The notes under the pieces: generated by a model
Seen by the model: only the letters and a program-made list of their open reading frames with translations
The model's database searches: none
Told to the model about the DNA's origin: nothing
Shown here: in pieces, positions 25,083 to 32,819 of the stretch
How the letters are laid out: each line of letters begins with the position of its first letter
How positions within the stretch are numbered: position 1 is the stretch's first letter
Translations under genes and position numbers: made by a program
NCBI GenBank assembly: GCA_963695805.1
Contig: CAVOHV010000007.1
Location: 77,874-141,873 of the forward strand
DNA: 64,000 nucleotides
Direction of reading: 5' to 3'
Origin: DASUPK01 sp963695805
GTDB taxonomy: Bacteria; Actinomycetota; Thermoleophilia; Solirubrobacterales; 70-9

Positions 25083-25946
25083 ATGGACGCGCTCGCCTGG
25101 GAGGCCGAGCCACCGGAGCTCCGCTCTCCCGTTCTTGTCGCTGCCTTCGCCGGCTGGAATGACGCCGCCGGTGCCGCCACGACCGCGCTCGCCACGGCCG
25201 CGGAATCCCTCGACGCCGATCTGATCGCCCAGGTCGATCCGGAGGAGTTCTTCGACTTCCAGGCGAACCGCCCGACGATCAGCATGACCGAGGGCCAGAC
25301 ACGCGAGATCGAGTGGCCCGGCAACGTCCTGCTCGCCGCCACGCCGACGGGGGCCGAGCGCGACCTGCTCCTCCTCGCCGGCACCGAGCCGAACCTGCGC
25401 TGGCGGACCTTCGCCGACGGCATCGCGGAGACCGCCGAGATCCTCGGCGTGGAGATGGTTATCACGCTCGGCGCGTTGATCGCCGACGTCGCCCACACGC
25501 TCCCGGTGCCGATCACGGGCCTGGCCTCCGACGAGGAATTGGTGGACCAGCTCGATCTGGCTCGCTCGAACTACGAGGGGCCGACGGGGGTCGTCGGTGT
25601 GCTCCATGACGCCTGTGGCCGGAGGGGCATTCCCTCAGCCAGCCTCTGGGCGGCGGTGCCCCACTATGTCGCTGCCGTCCCCAACCCGAAAGCGGCGCTG
25701 GCGCTCCTGCGCCGGCTCGAGGGGCTGGTCGGCGTGGGCGTCGAGGCCTCAGGCCTGGAGGAGGAGACCGAGTCCTACGAGAGCCAGGTGAGCCGAGCCG
25801 TCGCGGCGAACCCTGAGATAGAGGAGCTCGTCAGGCGTCTCGAGGAGGAGCAGGCCGAGCGGCTGGACGTCGAGGAGGACGTGCCCTCGGGCGAGTCGCT
25901 GGCGCGTGACTTCGAGCGCTATCTGCGCCAGCAGGGCGACGGCTAG
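25083..25946 (+). CDS. PAC2 family protein (proteasome assembly chaperone-like)
   Basis: 287 residues. PVLVAAFAGWNDAAGAATTAL near the N-terminus and DPEEFFDFQANRP are hallmark PAC2 sequences, with VITLGALIADVAHTLPVPI and SLWAAVPHYVAAVPNPKAAL further on. PAC2 proteins are common in actinobacteria that keep a 20S proteasome; the bacterial proteins are related to archaeal and eukaryotic assembly chaperones, but their exact role is not settled. No proteasome gene is present in the window. Confidence 0.88.
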   Translation: MDALAWEAEPPELRSPVLVAAFAGWNDAAGAATTALATAAESLDADLIAQVDPEEFFDFQANRPTISMTEGQTREIEWPGNVLLAATPTGAERDLLLLAGTEPNLRWRTFADGIAETAEILGVEMVITLGALIADVAHTLPVPITGLASDEELVDQLDLARSNYEGPTGVVGVLHDACGRRGIPSASLWAAVPHYVAAVPNPKAALALLRRLEGLVGVGVEASGLEEETESYESQVSRAVAANPEIEELVRRLEEEQAERLDVEEDVPSGESLARDFERYLRQQGDG

Positions 25947-26528
25947 TCAGCCCACCAGGCGCTCGATCAGCCGCCGAAGCTCGGGCCTGAACTCCTCCGC
26001 GGCCTCCGCCGGATCGTCCTCGCGGGCGAGGACCCGCTCGCCGAGGCCGTCGAGGGCGGCGACCACGAGGCTCGCGTCGGTTGGGGGATCCGCGCTGCCC
26101 AGAGCCTCCATCCCGCCGGCGACCGAGCGCTGCTCGGCATCGCACCAGCTCTGCGCCGCCTCACGGAGCTCCGGCCGCCGCCCGGCCTCGAGCCAGAGCT
26201 CGTACTCGGCGATATAGGCGGTTCGGTCCTGCACAGCCGCGACGAGCTTGTCGATCAGGCGGTCGGCCAGTTCGCGCGGCGACTTCACCATGCGGAGCTC
26301 ATCACCGAGGTCGCGGTAGCGATCGACCTCACTGGCCGCGACGTGCTCGAGCGCCTGCCGGACCAAATCGTCCTTGGACTCGAAGTAGTAGGTCGTCGAG
26401 CCGAGCGGAACTCCCGCCTCCTCGGCGACGGCGCGGTGGGTCACGGCCTGGGTCCCGGAGCGGCCGATGACGCGAAGGGCGGCCTCGATGATCTGCTCGC
26501 GGCGACTCGCCGTTGCCAACTCGGCCAT
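25947..26528 (-). CDS. TetR family regulator in operon with SMR exporter
   Basis: 193 residues from ATG 26528, 10 bases after the SMR stop. HTH: SRREQIIEAALRVIGRSGTQAVTHRAVAEEAGVPLGSTTYYFESKDDLVRQAL. It is the second gene of a two-gene operon behind a small multidrug transporter. Two identical GTACA-AA-TGTAC palindromes precede the SMR gene, so the repressor likely controls its own operon through them. The upstream in-frame start at 26549 would overlap the SMR stop and is less likely. Confidence 0.88.
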   Translation of the reverse strand: MAELATASRREQIIEAALRVIGRSGTQAVTHRAVAEEAGVPLGSTTYYFESKDDLVRQALEHVAASEVDRYRDLGDELRMVKSPRELADRLIDKLVAAVQDRTAYIAEYELWLEAGRRPELREAAQSWCDAEQRSVAGGMEALGSADPPTDASLVVAALDGLGERVLAREDDPAEAAEEFRPELRRLIERLVG

Positions 26529-26538
26529 TGGCGAGAGA

Positions 26539-26862
26539 CTAGTTGGCACCGGAGAGGTTGAGCCCGACGACGCCCCCGATCACCAGCGCGATGCTGGCGA
26601 GCTTGAGCGCATTCACCGACTCGCCGAGGGCGGCCATGCCGATTACGGCGACGGCCGCGGTCCCGACTCCGGCCCAGACCGCGTAGGCCAGGCTGATCTC
26701 GAGCTGCTTCAGCGCCAGCGCCGTCAGCCAGAGGGAGGCGGCGTAAGTGACAATCACGAGGATCGAGGGAGCGGGCCGCGTGAAGCCGTCGGTGTACCGC
26801 AGGAACACGGTGCCGACAACCTCGGTCGCGATAGCCGCTGAGAGATAGATCCACGCCAACAT
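26539..26862 (-). CDS. Small multidrug resistance (SMR) transporter, EmrE/SugE type
   Basis: 107 residues, four membrane helices. The essential membrane Glu is at position 14 (IYLSAAIATEVVGTVFLRY), as in EmrE. Helix 3 and the loop LALKQLEISLAYAVWAGVGTA carry the typical KxLxxxLAYAxWxGxG pattern. It works as a dimer exporting lipophilic cations or guanidinium in exchange for protons. KQLEISLAYAVWAG leans to the Qac rather than the guanidinium (Gdx) subtype, but this is not certain. No guanidine riboswitch is seen upstream. Confidence 0.92.
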   Translation of the reverse strand: MLAWIYLSAAIATEVVGTVFLRYTDGFTRPAPSILVIVTYAASLWLTALALKQLEISLAYAVWAGVGTAAVAVIGMAALGESVNALKLASIALVIGGVVGLNLSGAN

Positions 26863-26866
26863 GATG

Positions 26867-26900
26867 TGTACAAATGTACCACATTCTTGTACAAATGTAC
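26867..26900. promoter_or_regulatory. Tandem operators upstream of SMR-TetR operon
   Basis: TGTACAAATGTAC occurs at 26867-26879 and again at 26888-26900, exactly 21 bases apart (two turns). Each contains the perfect palindrome GTACA-AA-TGTAC. They fill most of the 51-base gap between the helicase-nuclease stop and the SMR start. Confidence 0.78.
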
Positions 26901-26913
26901 AGTTAGCCGCGAA

Positions 26914-29900
26914 TCAAGCCTCAGAGGCAGGGCAGATCAAGCGGAAATCGCACCAGGAGCAGATCTCGGGCGAGGGGCGGGGCTCGAAATCCTGTCCGAG
27001 GATGCCCTCCCCGACTTCCAGCACGACTCCCTCGACGCGCTCCAGGTCGTCCGGTGAGCCCCCGACCGCGACCTTCTCGTCGGCGAGGACGTACCAGTAG
27101 CTCCCGGCCGCTCCCTCCAGGCGCCAGGCTTCGCGGGCGGCGAGCCTGTAGATCGCAAGCTGCACGTCGGACTCGAGCTCCCGCTGGGGCTTCGGGTCGC
27201 CGGTCTTGTAGTCGATCAGCTCGTAGCCCCCGCTGGGCAGCTCATCGACGCGGTCCACCCGGCCGCGCAGGTGGTGAGGCCCGATGCGGAAGTCGAACTT
27301 GCGCTCGACCCAGCGCGGGTGAGAGCCGCTCGCAACCTCGCGGGCGTGATAGCGATGCAGCGCGTCGATCGCCTTCTCGCGGAACTGGAGCTCGTCGTCG
27401 GACTCGCCGAATCCCGAGCGCCGCCAGGCTGCCGCGAACAGCCCCATGAGGCGCTCGAGGCTGCCGGCGTCGCTCGATCCGGCGCCGGTGTCCGCCTCCG
27501 CTGGTGATGGCTGCTGGCCGTGGAATCGCTCGAGCACCTGGTGGATGACGATCCCGAAGCGCTGGTTGATGGTCGTCTCCTGCGGGATACCGAAGACACG
27601 TGCGAACTTGTATTTGAGCGGGCAGGTCCGGTAGAGCTCGATGTCTGTGGCTGAGAGTGCGAGGCCTTCGCCGCGCCGCGGCAGGAACGCCTCGAGAGAG
27701 GGCTCGTCGCGCTTGGCGATCAGCTCCCGGCGCCGCTTGGCTGCGCCCTCCTCATCGAGCAGGTAGGCGTCGAGCCCCGAGTCGCGCAGCGCCGCCTGCT
27801 GCTCGGGGGAGATCGCCTGCTCGAGCAGGTCGTTGACCACCGCGAGCGAGTCGGAGACCGGCTCCTCGCTCGACCCCTGGATCAGCCCGGCGAGCTTGAC
27901 CAGTTCGAGGAAGCGGGCCACCGCCCGGTTGACGTCGACGTAGGTGTCGAGCCTGGGCTCGCGGAGCTTGCCGCCGGCGCGCCAGGCCTCCTCGAGCACC
28001 TCGTCCTGGATCATCCGATAGGTGGCCTGCAGTCCCTCGGCGGGGCCGAAGAGCTCCTCGCCGTGCTGCTGCTCGGGGGCGTCGAGAACGGCGCGGGCGT
28101 CCTCGTAGAACGGCGAGGGCCGGGCGTCGCCGGCCTCGGTCGCGGCCGGCCGTGTCAGCACGAGGTCCTGGGTCGCCCTGGTCATGGCGATGTAGAGCAG
28201 GCGCCTCGACTCCTCCTCGTGTGAGGGCGTGGGGCCTCCAACCCCAGCGGGTACGGCGGGCGGGCCGGGGGGAGCCGAGCCCGGCACGACTCCGGCGTGC
28301 AGGCCGACGACATAGACGCGCGCGAACTCGAGCCCCTTGGTCCGCTCCAGCGGCATCACCTTGATCGCGCCGGCGATCGGCTCGTTCTGCTCCTCGACGG
28401 GCGCGACCCCGGCCTCCGACACCGCAACGAGGTAGCGGACGAAGTCGCGGTTCGAACCGCCTGGCTCTCGCCGGGTCCAGGCCTCCGCCAGCTCGCCGAG
28501 CCGCGACAGGTTGCGGAGCCGCTCCGCCGCCTCGGGGTGGGCGGCGAAGAGCCGATGACGGCGGAAGCCGATCCTCTCGATCAGCCTGCGCACGAAGACG
28601 TCGGCCCGCATCTCACCCATCGCTCTGGCCGCGGCGCGGTGGAGCTGGAGGAACTCCCTGATCCGGTCGCGGGCCTCGGGTGGGATCTGCGGGCTCTCCA
28701 GCGAGGCCTCCAGCGCGGAGACCATGTCGAGCTTGCGGCGGCGGGCGATCGTCGTGCATCGGGCGAGGTCGACCGAGCGGAGCTCCACGGGCGGCCGGCT
28801 GAGAGCCCGGACCGCCGCCGCGGCGTCCGTCGGGTCCGCCAGCAGGCGGAGCCAGGCGATCACGTCCCGGATCTCGGGGCGCTGGAAGAAAGCGCCCGGA
28901 CCGGTCAGGCGGTAGGGCACCCGCCGCTCCTCGAGCGCGGCGGCGATCGCCCGGGCGGGGCCGCCGCCCCGAGGTACAGCCACGCAGATCCGGTCCATCT
29001 TCACCTCGCCCGCCGCGAGCGCGCCCTCGATGTCACGCGCCACCGCCTGGGCCTCGGCGCGTTCGTTGGTGCCGCACCAGAAGCGCACCCGCGTCGGCGG
29101 CCCGGCCGCCCGGCGTGGGACGTCGGCTCCTCGAGCCGCAGGCGCCACCACGGCATGCGCTGCATCGAGGAGGTCTCCGCCGTAGCGCCAGCTCGGCTCG
29201 AGCTTGACTTCGCTCGCATCGATCGCCTGTCGGGCCCAGGCCGCCGCCGCATCGCAGGGCCCCCGGCCCTGCTCGTCGTCGCAGGAGAGCACGGTGGAGG
29301 CGGCGCCACGCGCGAGGGCCTCGATCAGCGAGCGCTCCGCGGGACACGCGTCCTCGAGTTCGTCGACGATCAGGTGAGGGAAGCGCCCGGCGATCGCCGC
29401 GGTGAGCGCCGGCCGCTCGCCGAGCAGCCTGGTCAGCTCGAGCACGCCGTCGATGTCGTCCATCGCGCCGGCCGACCGCAGCATCGAGTCATGGAGCTCG
29501 TAGATCTCCGCGAATTCGCGCTCCCTGGCGGCGGAGTCGCGCTCCGAGCGCGTTCCTCCAGCCTGCTCGTCGGCCCAGCGACCGAAGCGCTCCGCCGGCA
29601 CGCCGGCCGACTTGAGGGCATCGATCCGCTCGACGATCCGGGCCAGCAGCCCGGCCGGGTTCCCCCGGATCTCGTGCCTGCGCAGGGGCAACTCGTCGAT
29701 CCGGTCGAGCAGCATCGCCAGGCGCTCGGCCGGGTTCAGGGACTCGAAGAACGGATCGATCTCGGCCTCGGTCGCGTGCTCGCGGAGCAGGCGTGCGGCC
29801 GCCACCGGGTGGGTGTGGACGACCAGCTCCTCGTAGCCGGTTTCGATGGTCGCTTCGGCGCGCAGCCTGATGCGACGAGCCGCCGCCACCGAGCGCGTCA

Positions 29901-30072
29901 GGACGAGCGCACGCTCACCCTCTCCGACGAGGCGGGCGAGCCGGCGCGCGAGCGCCTCGGTGCGGCCGCTCCCGGCAACGCCCAGGACGAGCAGCGCGCC
30001 CTCGTCGTTGGCGACGACGGCCTCCTGGCCCTCGTTCAGTCGCGGGCCCCCGTGATCGCGCTCGTCTCCCAT
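26914..30072 (-). CDS. UvrD/AdnB-like helicase fused to PD-(D/E)XK nuclease, degenerate motor motifs
   Basis: 1052 residues. N-terminal SF1 helicase: LNEGQEAVVAN (Q motif) and Walker A GVAGSGRT (31-38), where the catalytic Lys is Arg37. Walker B is LIVDELEDA (about 234-242), and the expected GDxxQ motif III reads CDDEQGRG. Motif VI RLLYIAMTRAT is intact. C-terminal nuclease: GRVDRVDEL and ELIDYKTGDPK, with a Cys set (YRTCPLKY, then CSWCDFRLIC) for an Fe-S cluster as in AddB/AdnA. The layout matches AdnAB-type end-resection subunits. No partner subunit lies adjacent. The motor may be weak or inactive. Confidence 0.82.
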   Translation of the reverse strand: MGDERDHGGPRLNEGQEAVVANDEGALLVLGVAGSGRTEALARRLARLVGEGERALVLTRSVAAARRIRLRAEATIETGYEELVVHTHPVAAARLLREHATEAEIDPFFESLNPAERLAMLLDRIDELPLRRHEIRGNPAGLLARIVERIDALKSAGVPAERFGRWADEQAGGTRSERDSAAREREFAEIYELHDSMLRSAGAMDDIDGVLELTRLLGERPALTAAIAGRFPHLIVDELEDACPAERSLIEALARGAASTVLSCDDEQGRGPCDAAAAWARQAIDASEVKLEPSWRYGGDLLDAAHAVVAPAARGADVPRRAAGPPTRVRFWCGTNERAEAQAVARDIEGALAAGEVKMDRICVAVPRGGGPARAIAAALEERRVPYRLTGPGAFFQRPEIRDVIAWLRLLADPTDAAAAVRALSRPPVELRSVDLARCTTIARRRKLDMVSALEASLESPQIPPEARDRIREFLQLHRAAARAMGEMRADVFVRRLIERIGFRRHRLFAAHPEAAERLRNLSRLGELAEAWTRREPGGSNRDFVRYLVAVSEAGVAPVEEQNEPIAGAIKVMPLERTKGLEFARVYVVGLHAGVVPGSAPPGPPAVPAGVGGPTPSHEEESRRLLYIAMTRATQDLVLTRPAATEAGDARPSPFYEDARAVLDAPEQQHGEELFGPAEGLQATYRMIQDEVLEEAWRAGGKLREPRLDTYVDVNRAVARFLELVKLAGLIQGSSEEPVSDSLAVVNDLLEQAISPEQQAALRDSGLDAYLLDEEGAAKRRRELIAKRDEPSLEAFLPRRGEGLALSATDIELYRTCPLKYKFARVFGIPQETTINQRFGIVIHQVLERFHGQQPSPAEADTGAGSSDAGSLERLMGLFAAAWRRSGFGESDDELQFREKAIDALHRYHAREVASGSHPRWVERKFDFRIGPHHLRGRVDRVDELPSGGYELIDYKTGDPKPQRELESDVQLAIYRLAAREAWRLEGAAGSYWYVLADEKVAVGGSPDDLERVEGVVLEVGEGILGQDFEPRPSPEICSWCDFRLICPASEA

Positions 30073-30162
30073 TCGAATTCAGGCTAGATGATGCCCCCGC
30101 CGCGTCGATCTCCCTGGCGGGCGGCCCACGGTCAATCGCTAACCTCGCCCGCGTGGTCGCCC

Positions 30163-31032
30163 ATGTCTGAGCCAGGGGGCGAACCGGCGCAGCCGTCAGC
30201 CCCCGGAGCCCCGAGCGACGAGCAGTGGGCCGCCGCCTGCCGTCGCGCCGTCGAGGTGCAGCGGGGGATCTTCGAGGAGCACCGCACCATCGCCGAGCGC
30301 ACGCAATACGAGGAGGTCGGCGCGGGCGGCGACCGGACGCTGACGATCGACCGCCTCTGCGAGGACGCCGTCTTCACCGAGCTCGAGGCTCTCCATGGGC
30401 AGGGTTACGAGTTCACCGCCGTGTCGGAGGAGCGCGGATCGGTCACCTTCGGCGACGGCGATTCATCCGTGCGAGTGATCATCGACCCGATCGACGGGTC
30501 GCTCAACGCCCGCCGCACGATTCCGCTGCACAGCCTCAGTTTCGCGGTCGCCGATGGCGACTCGATGGACGACGTCACCTTCGGCTACGTCTACGAGTTC
30601 GGCGCGCGCGAGGAGTTCGTCGCCAGCATCGACGGCGACGCGCTCCTGGACGGCCGCCCGGTGGAGGTGGCCACCGGCGAGGGACTGGAGGTGATCGCCC
30701 TCGAGGCGACCAAGCCGGAGCGCGTTTTGAAGGCGGCCGAGCTGCTCCAGGGCCGCACCTACCGGATCCGGGTCCCGGGATCGATCGCGGTGGCGCTCTG
30801 CTACGTGGCGGCGGGCCGCTACGACGGCATGATCACCACCCGTAACGCTCGCTCGGTCGACGCGGCCGCCGGCCAGCTGATCGCCAGGTGCGCGGGCGCC
30901 GCCCTCGAGTTCGCCGGCGGCGGGCTCGCCGACGCACCCCTCGACCTCGGCGCCCGCTACGACGTCGCTGCGGCTCGGACGGCCGAGGACCTGCGCGTGC
31001 TGCGCGAGGCCCAGGACGCCCTGCATGCCTGA
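30163..31032 (+). CDS. Inositol monophosphatase family protein
   Basis: 289 residues from ATG 30163; an upstream ATG at 30088 would add a basic, Pro-rich leader and is less likely. The metal and substrate motif VRVIIDPIDGSLNARRTIPL is clear, with the N-terminal Glu of AVSEERGSVTF upstream and a C-terminal SVDAAAGQLIARCAGA in place of the usual WDxAAG. That last deviation (VDAAAG) may shift substrate preference. The family hydrolyses inositol or fructose bisphosphate or related phosphates. The stop overlaps the metalloprotease start by eight bases. Confidence 0.85.
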   Translation: MSEPGGEPAQPSAPGAPSDEQWAAACRRAVEVQRGIFEEHRTIAERTQYEEVGAGGDRTLTIDRLCEDAVFTELEALHGQGYEFTAVSEERGSVTFGDGDSSVRVIIDPIDGSLNARRTIPLHSLSFAVADGDSMDDVTFGYVYEFGAREEFVASIDGDALLDGRPVEVATGEGLEVIALEATKPERVLKAAELLQGRTYRIRVPGSIAVALCYVAAGRYDGMITTRNARSVDAAAGQLIARCAGAALEFAGGGLADAPLDLGARYDVAAARTAEDLRVLREAQDALHA

Positions 31033-32113
31033 GCGTCTGGTCGACTGGAACCTGGCCGAACGGCTCGCCAGAGCACTCGCCGGGTCCGGCCCGGAATGGG
31101 ACGGATCGGCCGAGGAGCTCCGCTCCGAGTCAGACCGCGCCGCCCACCTTGTCCGCCGCTATACCGGGCTTCGCCCCAAGGGCCGATTGCCAGAGGCGGA
31201 GCTGGTCGATCGAGCCGAGTGGGCACGAGTCAACCTCGAGTCCTTCCAGGATCTCTCCGCCAGGGTCGAGGAGCACCTCGAGAACCGGGTGTCAGGCTCG
31301 AACAATGGCCGGGTCGCGGGTATCCAGCGGACGATCGTGCGCACCGCGACCGGGGCCGAGGTCGGTCTGGCGGTCGGCTATCTCTCTCAGCGGGTGATCG
31401 GCCAGTACGACGTCGCGCTGATCGGGCCCGCCCGGGCACCAAGGCTGCTCTTCGTCGGCCCGAACCTCTCCTCCGCGAGAGCCCGTCTCGAGGTGAACCG
31501 GGACCTCTTCCTGCGCTGGATCGCGCTCCACGAGACGACTCACGCCGTTCACTTCGCCTCCGTGCCCTGGCTGCGCGAGTACATCGGCGGAATCGTTGAG
31601 GAGCTCTTCGAGAAGGCGGCCCTCGAGGTGAAGCCCACCGAGATCCTCGGAAAGCTCGCGCGTCTCAATCCCCGCGAGCTGCTCCGGTCGGTGAAGAGCG
31701 GCGAGCTCGCAACGCTCCTCTTGTCGGAGGACCAACGCCGGGTGATCGACCGCCTGACGGCGACGATGACACTGGTCGAGGGCTATGCGGAGCACGTCAT
31801 GGACGCTGTCGGCGACCAGCTCGACCCCGGCTACACCGATCTGCGCCGTGCCCTGGAGCGAGACCGCGACCGCCGGGGCCCGCTCGACTCGATCGTCTCC
31901 AAGGTCCTCGGCCTCGAGATGAAGCTCGCTCAGTATCGCCGCGGCAAGGCTTTCGCCGATGAGGTCGTGCGAACCCACGGAATCCGGACCCTCAACCGGG
32001 CCTGGAGTGAGCCGGAGGCGCTGCCCCGCCCCGAGGAGCTCGACAGCCCGGCGGAGTGGGTCGAGCGGGTTGGGGCGGCTCGCGAGAGGCGCCTGCTCGC
32101 CCTGTTCAGGTAG
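31025..32113 (+). CDS. Zinc-dependent metalloprotease, F420-associated (DUF2342) family
   Basis: 362 residues starting inside the end of the IMPase gene. The zinc motif is in RWIALHETTHAVHFASVPWLREYI (HETTH), followed by a helical region with LVEGYAEHVMDAVG supplying the further conserved Glu/His pair. The family is widespread in actinobacteria and often listed with F420 metabolism, though no protease substrate has been shown to my knowledge. No signal peptide, so it acts in the cytoplasm. Confidence 0.83.
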   Translation: MPERLVDWNLAERLARALAGSGPEWDGSAEELRSESDRAAHLVRRYTGLRPKGRLPEAELVDRAEWARVNLESFQDLSARVEEHLENRVSGSNNGRVAGIQRTIVRTATGAEVGLAVGYLSQRVIGQYDVALIGPARAPRLLFVGPNLSSARARLEVNRDLFLRWIALHETTHAVHFASVPWLREYIGGIVEELFEKAALEVKPTEILGKLARLNPRELLRSVKSGELATLLLSEDQRRVIDRLTATMTLVEGYAEHVMDAVGDQLDPGYTDLRRALERDRDRRGPLDSIVSKVLGLEMKLAQYRRGKAFADEVVRTHGIRTLNRAWSEPEALPRPEELDSPAEWVERVGAARERRLLALFR

Positions 32114-32141
32114 CGCTGTAACCGGTCCCGGGGGCGGGGTA

Positions 32142-32171
32142 AGAACATGTGTTCGCCAAAACGTGTGTTCG
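32142..32171 (+). promoter_or_regulatory. Tandem LexA-like (SOS) boxes
   Basis: AGAACATGTGTTCG at 32142-32155 contains GAAC-N4-GTTC, and its reverse complement CGAACACATGTTC fits the actinobacterial LexA consensus. AAAACGTGTGTTCG at 32158-32171 repeats it with 12 of 14 bases identical but a degenerate left half. They lie 72-101 bases upstream of the helical-protein ATG at 32243. Confidence 0.6.
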
Positions 32172-32242
32172 GTGCTAGCCTGCCGAACTCGCCGAAAGCG
32201 ACGAGTCCGACGCAAGCAACGCTGAAGGGATCAAGAGCCGAG

Positions 32243-32674
32243 ATGCCTACTAAGACCACCAGCACCAAGACTCAGACCCAGACCAAGACTGAAGCGACGG
32301 CCCCCGGCCGCAAGCCTTCAGATCAGGCCCTGCAGGCCGTGGACGTCGCGATCGGTGCAGGCCCGACGGTCGCCGAGACCGTTCGGACTACCGCGGAGAC
32401 GTGGACCAACTCCGAGACACGCTCGCATGAAATCGACGCGATCCAGAAGCGGGTCCAGACCCTCCGCGACTCCGAGGGGCGCAAGGGCGAGATCGAGACG
32501 CTGCGCAAGCGGCTCGCCGCCGAGCTCGAGAAGGCCGAGGCGAAGGGCGGGGACGTCCGCCGCCAGGTCACCGATCAGCTCGTCGGCCAGGCGCGCAAGG
32601 CGCGTGAGCGCGTCGAGCCCGTCTATCGCGAGCGCGTCGAGCCGGCCGTGAAGAAGGTCGTCGAGCGCGTCTAG
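32243..32674 (+). CDS. Small helical, charged protein (phasin/HBHA-like)
   Basis: 143 residues from ATG 32243. The N-terminus is Thr/Lys-rich (MPTKTTSTKTQTQTKTEATA); the rest is strongly helical, with an Ala/Glu/Lys/Arg-rich coiled-coil region (TLRKRLAAELEKAEAKGGDV) and a C-terminal repeat-like VEPVYRERVEPAVKKVVERV. No signal peptide or enzymatic motif. Such proteins resemble phasins and mycobacterial heparin-binding hemagglutinin, but the match is compositional. LexA-like boxes upstream suggest DNA-damage induction, and a structured RNA plus terminator follow the stop. Confidence 0.7.
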   Translation: MPTKTTSTKTQTQTKTEATAPGRKPSDQALQAVDVAIGAGPTVAETVRTTAETWTNSETRSHEIDAIQKRVQTLRDSEGRKGEIETLRKRLAAELEKAEAKGGDVRRQVTDQLVGQARKARERVEPVYRERVEPAVKKVVERV

Positions 32675-32688
32675 TCGCTTAGCCCGGG

Positions 32689-32763
32689 GCCGCCTCGAGA
32701 GGTGGCGCGCCCGGAGAGTTCCGCCTCACCGTCAGGACGGGCGCGGAATGCAGCAACCTCTCC
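32689..32763 (+). ncRNA. Candidate structured RNA upstream of mrp
   Basis: Between the helical-protein stop and a strong terminator, nested stems can be drawn. GCCGCC/GGTGGC (32689-32694 with 32701-32706) forms a first hairpin. GGAGAG/CTCTCC (32713-32718 with 32758-32763) encloses TTCCGC/GCGGAA (32719-32724 with 32743-32748) and CCGT/ACGG (32729-32732 with 32737-32740). A single-stranded TGCAGCAAC is left on the 3' side. Partial likeness to SRP domain IV (GTCAGG...GGAA...GCAGC) or glycine-riboswitch pieces does not fit their geometry. It may be a small RNA, a 3'-UTR structure or a riboswitch for mrp. Confidence 0.4.
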
Positions 32764-32769
32764 TCCCTG

Positions 32770-32796
32770 AAAACCGGGCCCTTGCGGCCCGGTTTT
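32770..32796 (+). terminator. Strong rho-independent terminator
   Basis: AAAACCGGGCC (32770-32780), loop CTTGC, GGCCCGGTTTT (32786-32796): a perfect 11-base stem ending in a T-run. It closes the helical-protein/structured-RNA unit 24 bases before mrp. Being symmetric (A-run and T-run), it could work on either strand. Confidence 0.85.
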
Positions 32797-32819
32797 CACG
32801 TCTGCGTACACTTTGATTG

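Noticed and set aside
28297..30087. 596-codon frame antisense to the helicase-nuclease
   Set aside because: Arg/Gly/Leu-biased shadow with no motif; the opposite strand encodes clear helicase and nuclease motifs.
32713..32763. SRP RNA or glycine riboswitch
   Set aside because: GTCAGG, GGAA and GCAGC occur in SRP order, and GGAGAG/CTCTCC recalls the glycine P1 stem, but the spacing and tetraloop stem do not fit either class.
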